A stretch of DNA of 7,386 nt from Chloroflexota bacterium (lineage in GTDB: Bacteria > Chloroflexota > Anaerolineae > Promineifilales > Promineifilaceae): the NCBI GenBank assembly GCA_008501785.1, contig QQUD01000302.1, positions 1 through 7,386 of the forward strand, given 5' to 3'. The first letter of the stretch is position 1. Every line of letters begins with the position of its first letter. Below are positions 1 through 4,040 of the stretch, piece by piece. Made by a program: the position numbers and the translations under genes. The notes below the pieces were generated by a model that was given only the letters and a program-made list of their open reading frames with translations, did not search any database and was not told the origin of the DNA.

Positions 1-1575
1 AATGCATTAAGCGATACCCGTGGCCCGTGGCGTGAATTCCAAAATAATTGGACAAGACTTTACTCAGCCCTGCGTACCTATGGCACAACCACGATTGATC
101 CCTATCAAGATACGTTGTTATTAGGTGGGCCACGAACCGTTGGTGATACACCGGTGATGGATATTTATGTGGATCGACAATTGCCATATGTGTATTGGCA
201 AACGATTGTCTATGATACGTATGATGATGGGCGTTGGCAGGTGGCAAATAATGAAGCCGAATTGCACATTTCTGATGATGGTGTGCTCAATGTGCCGTTT
301 ACCCTCTCTCGTCAGGTAGTTACCCAAACAGTTGTTACTTATTTGCAAAATTCTAGCTTGATGTATGGTGCGCCGGAAATTGTGGGATCAGATCGTGATA
401 TGTTTATTCAAGCTGGTGATGATGGGGATGGCAATGAATTGGTCACCGGTTTGCGCTCTCGTTTTGTTTTAAAACAGGGGGATCGGTATGAAATGTTATC
501 CCGTTTCTCAACGGCTGATGCATTTAGCCTGCGGGCAGCATCGACTGATTACCCCGAATGGGTTGTGGACACCTATTTACAAATGTCCGAAACGATTACG
601 CCAGAGACGCTTGAACTGGCTGAAGAGGTTACGGCGGGATACGATACGTCGTTTGACAAAGCGATTGCTGTGCGTGACTATTTGCGAGAAACGATTACCT
701 ACAACGATCAAATCCCGGCTCCTCCTGCTGATGTTGATCCGGTCCATTACACGCTGTTTGTTAGCCAAGAAGGGTATTGTAACTATTACGCCTCGGCGAT
801 GGCGATGATGCTGCGTTCGCAAGGCATTCCAGCGCGTGTTGTTAGTGGGTATGCTCAAGGTGAGTTTAACGAAGACAATTTGTTTTACCGAGTGCGAGCC
901 AGCAATGCACACACATGGGTGGAAGTGTATTTCCAAGATTATGGCTGGATTCAATTTGAGCCAACGGCATCTATTCCAACGGTTGATCGCCCTGAGCAAT
1001 TGGATGCGTCGAGTGGGGGAGATGCGTTTGGGGCGTTTAATGCCACTCGAAATCTTTTAGAGCGTGAAGGCTTGTTGGGTGAAAACTTTGACGAGATGGA
1101 TGACCTGGGTGGTTTAGAAGGTTTGCTGCCACCTGAGGATTTGGAAGGTGGAGATACGGCCGTTTCTCCCCTCTCAACTATCCCTCTCTGGCAAATTATT
1201 ACCAGTGTGTTGGTGCTGGGTTCGGCGATTGCTGTAACCGTTACCGCTAATTCCTACAACAAACAAGTTGAAGCAGATGTGGTGCGCAGTTATTCGCGCC
1301 TGGATGGGTGGGCACGTTGGCTTGGTGTAGGGATGCGTGAAGCACAGACGCCGTATGAACGTGCTGATGAGATTGGAACGGCCGTTCCCGCAGGCAAACA
1401 ATCCATCTTCAACCTCACACGGCAATTTGTTTTAAAACAGTTTAGCCGTGCCAAAAACTATGAAGATGGCTTTGACCCGACCGATGAATGGCGCGTATTG
1501 CGCCCCTTACTTATCAGACAAACCGTTGAAAATTGGGTAAAAAAGTTGCAAGAACGGGGCAAAAAACGTAAATAA
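1..1575 (+). CDS. TgpA-like membrane transglutaminase (DUF3488/transglutaminase-core/DUF4129 type), 5' partial
   Basis: The reading frame is open from base 1, so the in-frame TTG at 115 is not the real start; 524 residues are visible. Numbering from base 1, residues about 35-75 carry the 'LGGP..VGDTPVM' and 'YW.T.VYDTYDDGRW' signature that precedes the catalytic domain in TgpA-type proteins. The transglutaminase core spans about 215-330: Cys260 (codon 778-780, in GYCNYYAS), His304 (codon 910-912, in NAHTWVEVYF) and an acidic third residue, Glu320 (958-960, in GWIQFEPT), where classical members have Asp. A Gly/Glu/Asp-rich linker follows, then one membrane span (about 393-417) and a cytoplasmic DUF4129-like tail (about 425-490). 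The usual five or six N-terminal spans would lie upstream. The family acts on the outer face of the membrane, but the substrate is unknown; a protease-like or cross-linking role is possible. Family assignment is firm, function is not. No clear terminator follows the TAA. Confidence 0.9.
   Translation, partial: NALSDTRGPWREFQNNWTRLYSALRTYGTTTIDPYQDTLLLGGPRTVGDTPVMDIYVDRQLPYVYWQTIVYDTYDDGRWQVANNEAELHISDDGVLNVPFTLSRQVVTQTVVTYLQNSSLMYGAPEIVGSDRDMFIQAGDDGDGNELVTGLRSRFVLKQGDRYEMLSRFSTADAFSLRAASTDYPEWVVDTYLQMSETITPETLELAEEVTAGYDTSFDKAIAVRDYLRETITYNDQIPAPPADVDPVHYTLFVSQEGYCNYYASAMAMMLRSQGIPARVVSGYAQGEFNEDNLFYRVRASNAHTWVEVYFQDYGWIQFEPTASIPTVDRPEQLDASSGGDAFGAFNATRNLLEREGLLGENFDEMDDLGGLEGLLPPEDLEGGDTAVSPLSTIPLWQIITSVLVLGSAIAVTVTANSYNKQVEADVVRSYSRLDGWARWLGVGMREAQTPYERADEIGTAVPAGKQSIFNLTRQFVLKQFSRAKNYEDGFDPTDEWRVLRPLLIRQTVENWVKKLQERGKKRK
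1156..1163. repeat. ACGGCCGT palindrome, site A
   Basis: It lies in the transglutaminase gene, read as Thr-Ala-Val just before the membrane span. This is the only copy with T rather than A on its left. Hand count of flanks: left 50 bases G20/C5, right 50 bases G7/C16. Confidence 0.85.
1378..1385. repeat. ACGGCCGT palindrome, site B
   Basis: It lies in the transglutaminase DUF4129-like tail, read as Thr-Ala-Val. The dyad extends to 14 perfect bases, GGAACGGCCGTTCC (1375-1388). Flanks: left G18/C8, right G6/C16. It starts 222 bp after site A. Confidence 0.85.
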
Positions 1576-1589
1576 GAAACTTTCCTATA

Positions 1590-1616
1590 TTGACAACGCC
1601 AGTACTCTGGTATAAT
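1590..1616 (+). promoter_or_regulatory. Sigma70-type promoter with extended -10
   Basis: A perfect -35 box TTGACA (1590-1595) and a perfect -10 box TATAAT (1611-1616) are separated by 15 bp, shorter than the ideal 17. A TGG directly before the -10 box makes it an extended -10, which can compensate. The spacer contains CCAG-TACT-CTGG (1599-1610), a small inverted repeat. Start of transcription is expected near 1622-1624, giving the cyclase gene a leader of about 160 nt. The promoter begins 14 bp after the transglutaminase stop codon, so the cyclase is probably transcribed independently. Confidence 0.7.
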
Positions 1617-1620
1617 CAAA

Positions 1621-1630
1621 ACTGCGCAGT
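1621..1630. promoter_or_regulatory. Perfect palindrome at the predicted transcription start (candidate operator)
   Basis: ACTGCGCAGT is a perfect 10-bp dyad lying four bases after the -10 box and covering the expected +1 position. A repressor bound here would block initiation. That it is an operator is inference: a single short palindrome can arise by chance, and no second copy was seen in the window. Confidence 0.3.
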
Positions 1631-1660
1631 CGTATTTTTGCTGCGATACAAATTGCTTGC

Positions 1661-1667
1661 AAGGAGG
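1661..1667 (+). promoter_or_regulatory. Strong Shine-Dalgarno sequence inside the cyclase leader
   Basis: AAGGAGG is the best ribosome-binding site in the window, yet it lies more than 110 nt upstream of the cyclase start. It can serve GTG at 1675 (7-nt spacing, 19 codons before a stop), GTG at 1673 (14 codons) or ATG at 1680 (12-nt spacing, 35 codons ending at the cyclase start). It suggests that a short leader peptide is translated. Confidence 0.45.
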
Positions 1668-1679
1668 TTGCAGTGTGCC

Positions 1680-1787
1680 ATGGCCTCTATGTTTTTGCAT
1701 GTATCGTTATTCAATAAAAATGATTATACTGTAGATACAAACCATACTTTTCATCTATCGAAAATTGACATGAGGTTGCTCCGTTGA
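1680..1787 (+). CDS. Possible 35-residue leader ORF coupled to the cyclase gene
   Basis: ATG at 1680 opens a 35-codon frame (begins MASMFLHV, ends KIDMRLLR) whose TGA (1785-1787) overlaps the TTG start of the cyclase (1784-1786) in the arrangement TTGA. It lies downstream of the predicted promoter and of the AAGGAGG at 1661. Stop/start overlap is the usual layout for translational coupling, which would help a weak TTG start. The peptide has no recognisable domain, and its spacing to the Shine-Dalgarno sequence (12 nt) is long. It may be a regulatory leader or chance; the peptide itself need not have a function. Confidence 0.25.
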   Translation: MASMFLHVSLFNKNDYTVDTNHTFHLSKIDMRLLR

Positions 1788-3532
1788 ACGAAGAAACGCC
1801 CATTAACCAAATTAGAAATAATCTTAAACAGCTCCGACAATTAATTGAAAACCTAGGAAGCACCGTCAACCAACAGCAGCAAACATTGATTACCACTCGT
1901 GCTGACCTTGCCCAAAGAGTTGCAGCTCAGTCGAGTGATGAGTTGGCACGCACATTGATCCACGTGCGTCGTACATTGGAAGACTTAGAACGTCGCGTGC
2001 AGGCTCAGGAAAAAGAACAGACCCAGCTCAAAGCATTACAAGAACTTGGTGCAGTCATCAACTCCTCTTTGGAGTTGAATGAAGTGCTGGGTGTCGTTAT
2101 GGATTCTATCATTCGCCTGACCAAATCAGAACGGGCGATGTTGCTGCTAAAAGATGAAGAAACCGGCGAATTAGATGTAAAAATCTTTAGCAATATTGAC
2201 CAGGAAACCGTTGAGAAATCTTCATTTGACATCAGTCGCAGCATTGTGCGCAGCGTACACGAATCAGGTGAACCTGTCGTGACGATGAATGCTCAATCCG
2301 ATCCACGCTTTGCAGCACAAGAAAGCATCATTAGCTACAACCTGCGTTCGATTCTTTGTGTGCCGCTGAAGAATAAAGACATTAGTCTTGGCGTGATTTA
2401 TGCAGACAATCGGGTTGCAGCCGGTATTTTTGGTGATACGGATCGGGATTTGTTGGCAGCATTTGCCAATCAAGCTGCGGTTGCTATTGAAAATGCACGT
2501 TTGTTTGAGCAAATACGCGCCCATCTCATTGAAATCACAGAAATGCGTGACTTAATGAACAATGTGTTTGAATCTATTGCCAGTGGTGTGATCACAATTG
2601 ATGAAAAACAAAATATTGCGCTCTACAATCAGGCCGCCGAACGCATTTTAGGTGCACCCGCGAACACAGTGGTTGAACATGACTTTGATCAAGCGTTAGA
2701 GGTTTTGCAGTTGCCGGTAGAGCCATTGATTCGGGATGTGCGTTCAAATGGTGATACTAAGAAAGAAGGAGTAGACCTTGTTATTAGCAAACGCCCTGGT
2801 GTGACCACTGTCAATCTTACTTTATCTCCTCTACGTGATATTCAACAAGAGATGCTAGGCGTGGCGATGGTGCTAGACGATGTGTCAGAAAAGAAACGTT
2901 TGGAAAGCGTACGCCGGTATTTGCCACCAGCACTCGTCGATCAGGTACGCGACCTTGATGCCGCTCAACGCCCGCAGCGTCGTGTGATGAGCGTGCTTTT
3001 TGCTGATGTACGTGGGTTTAGCACCTACAGCGAAAACCTTAACCCGGAAACATTGATTCAAGTGATCAATGGCTACTTTACAGAAGCGGTGAATGCGATT
3101 ACACATTTTCAAGGGTTGACAGATAAATTTATGGGGGATGCGGTGATGGCGCTTTTTAACACGCCGCTGAATCCGCAGGAAAACCATTCAGAACGAGCCA
3201 TTCGCACAGCGTGGCGTATTAAACAAAGCATGGCAGCCTATTTAGAAGCGCTGCCGGAAGAACGACGATTGCATTTTGGCTTTGGTATTCACACAGGTGA
3301 AGCGGTTGTCGGGAATGTGGGTAGTAATTTGCGAAAAGATTACTCAGCGATTGGGGATGCTGTGAATTTGGCAAAGCGTATTCAAGAGTTTGCCAAACCC
3401 GACCAAATTCTGATGAGTAGTGACACGTATGCACTGGTAAAGGACATTGTTGAAGTGGAGCCGTTACCACCTACCCAAGTCAAAGGCCGTCACGCACTCG
3501 AGCAGATTTATTTGTTGACTGGTGTGAAATAA
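1784..3532 (+). CDS. Soluble class III adenylate (nucleotidyl) cyclase with coiled coil, GAF and PAS domains
   Basis: This 582-residue protein has no membrane span. Residues about 10-85 are a heptad-rich, Gln-rich coiled coil; about 88-240 a GAF domain (ending in FANQAAVAIENARLFEQI); about 253-370 a PAS domain (SIASGVITID, YNQAAERILG); about 398-582 the class III catalytic domain. Metal-binding Asp408 (FADVRGF) and Asp452 (KFMGD), purine-selecting Lys448, and transition-state Asn528 and Arg532 (VNLAKR) are all present, so it should be active as a homodimer. The second purine-contact position is Ser521 (DYSAIGD), where class IIIa enzymes have Asp and IIIb mostly Thr; with Lys448 this favours ATP and cAMP. 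The input ligands of GAF and PAS are unknown. The TTG start is the only possible one: an in-frame TGA lies at 1766-1768, and GAGGT (1772-1776) is 7 nt upstream. It probably has its own promoter at 1590-1616. Confidence 0.93.
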   Translation: MNEETPINQIRNNLKQLRQLIENLGSTVNQQQQTLITTRADLAQRVAAQSSDELARTLIHVRRTLEDLERRVQAQEKEQTQLKALQELGAVINSSLELNEVLGVVMDSIIRLTKSERAMLLLKDEETGELDVKIFSNIDQETVEKSSFDISRSIVRSVHESGEPVVTMNAQSDPRFAAQESIISYNLRSILCVPLKNKDISLGVIYADNRVAAGIFGDTDRDLLAAFANQAAVAIENARLFEQIRAHLIEITEMRDLMNNVFESIASGVITIDEKQNIALYNQAAERILGAPANTVVEHDFDQALEVLQLPVEPLIRDVRSNGDTKKEGVDLVISKRPGVTTVNLTLSPLRDIQQEMLGVAMVLDDVSEKKRLESVRRYLPPALVDQVRDLDAAQRPQRRVMSVLFADVRGFSTYSENLNPETLIQVINGYFTEAVNAITHFQGLTDKFMGDAVMALFNTPLNPQENHSERAIRTAWRIKQSMAAYLEALPEERRLHFGFGIHTGEAVVGNVGSNLRKDYSAIGDAVNLAKRIQEFAKPDQILMSSDTYALVKDIVEVEPLPPTQVKGRHALEQIYLLTGVK

Positions 3533-3567
3533 ATACGTTTAAACGCTAGCATATTTTGTTATGAGTT

Positions 3568-3879
3568 TTAATCTGCTGCAATTGAAACTGATTCAATATT
3601 TTTTGGTAAGGTCATCATCCTTTCAACAGCACCTTCAAGTAATTGCCTGTGCCTATTGATTTCTTGTTGTAAATCAATCAACGATGCTTTTTGTATAGCA
3701 TCTGGATTCATGCGAATATCAATATACTCAGGCCCATACCCTCGAAAAATATTGCGTGCTGTTTGAACGCGAATTATCGATAAGTTGCCATTGTCATCGT
3801 GATGGGTTTCCATGACGATTCCGTGCCAGTTATTAATTTTAATAACATCTCCAACGTTCAATGTTGTATCTGATGCCAT
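3568..3879 (-). CDS. Small protein of unknown function, beta-barrel-like N-terminus with helical tail
   Basis: I do not recognise a named family for this 103-residue protein. Residues 5-56 look beta-rich and SH3/KOW-like ('VGDVIKI..WHGIVMET', 'IIRVQTARNIFRGYGPEYIDI'). Residues 58-92 look like amphipathic helix, possibly a short coiled coil. There is no signal peptide and no membrane span, so it is probably cytoplasmic. The ATG start is supported by GAGGAG (3891-3896 on the plus strand) 11 nt upstream, inside the preceding small gene. It overlaps that gene by 22 nt, which implies co-expression and perhaps a complex at the membrane. GC content here is about 36%, below the flanking genes. It is the last gene of the minus-strand set and ends 35 bp from the convergent cyclase stop codon. 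Confidence 0.75.
   Translation of the reverse strand: MASDTTLNVGDVIKINNWHGIVMETHHDDNGNLSIIRVQTARNIFRGYGPEYIDIRMNPDAIQKASLIDLQQEINRHRQLLEGAVERMMTLPKNIESVSIAAD
3581..3604 (+). terminator. Weak hairpin plus T-run, possible terminator of the cyclase transcript
   Basis: ATTGAA (3581-3586) and TTCAAT (3592-3597) form a six-pair stem with a five-base loop, followed by ATTTTTT. The stem has only one G:C pair and lies inside the 3' end of the convergent gene, so the assignment is weak. No better terminator for either strand is visible between 3533 and 3567, where only the palindrome CGTTTAAACG (3536-3545) stands out. Confidence 0.22.
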
Positions 3880-4034
3880 ATAACAATAATCTCCTCAGCT
3901 AAGCGCATAGCTTGTTGCATATCAAAGAAAAATTTGATCATAAAACCAATGCCAAATACGGTCAAACCACCAAAAATGTAGAAAAGGATTGAAAGGAATT
4001 TTAAACTATTCTGCTTTTCTTGTGCTGTTTCCAT
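3858..4034 (-). CDS. 58-residue single-span membrane protein, unknown function
   Basis: This short gene translates as METAQEKQNS followed by a hydrophobic stretch (about residues 11-36, LKFLSILFYIFGG...GIGFMIKFFF) and a short amphipathic tail ending in VIWHQIQH. Lys12 before and Lys34 near the end of the span, with no signal-cleavage site, suggest a one-span membrane protein. The Gly-Gly in mid-span could support helix packing. The ATG lies 9 nt after the TAA of the upstream glycosyltransferase, in the same frame, and has no Shine-Dalgarno sequence, so translation probably depends on coupling. Its 3' end overlaps the next gene by 22 nt and supplies that gene's ribosome-binding site. Local composition is AT-rich. 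It may anchor or modulate the large membrane glycosyltransferase or the 103-residue protein; this is inference from position only. Confidence 0.65.
   Translation of the reverse strand: METAQEKQNSLKFLSILFYIFGGLTVFGIGFMIKFFFDMQQAMRLAEEIIVIWHQIQH
3891..3896 (-). promoter_or_regulatory. Ribosome-binding site of the 103-residue protein
   Basis: On the minus strand this reads GAGGAG, 11 nt before the ATG at 3879. It lies within codons of the 58-residue gene and decides the start of the downstream gene. It is the only clear Shine-Dalgarno sequence seen in the minus-strand gene set. Confidence 0.55.
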
Positions 4035-4040
4035 AATGCA

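Noticed and set aside
115..117. TTG as start of the transglutaminase gene
   Set aside because: The same frame is open to base 1 and its upstream residues fit the family, so the gene continues to the left of the window.
958..960. Loss of catalytic Asp in the transglutaminase triad
   Set aside because: Glu in an FEPT motif is common in TgpA-type proteins as I know them, so inactivation is not implied.
577..999. 140-codon open frame on the minus strand
   Set aside because: It lies fully antisense to the catalytic core of the transglutaminase, whose motifs are intact; it has no Shine-Dalgarno sequence and unlikely composition (Arg-, His- and Trp-rich).
1725..1730. TATACT as a second -10 box for the cyclase gene
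   Set aside because: No acceptable -35 box lies 15-19 bp upstream; the TTGCAT at 1695 is 24 bp away.
3536..3545. CGTTTAAACG as a bidirectional terminator between the convergent genes
   Set aside because: It is a dyad with no loop and no long T-run, so it cannot form a normal intrinsic terminator hairpin.
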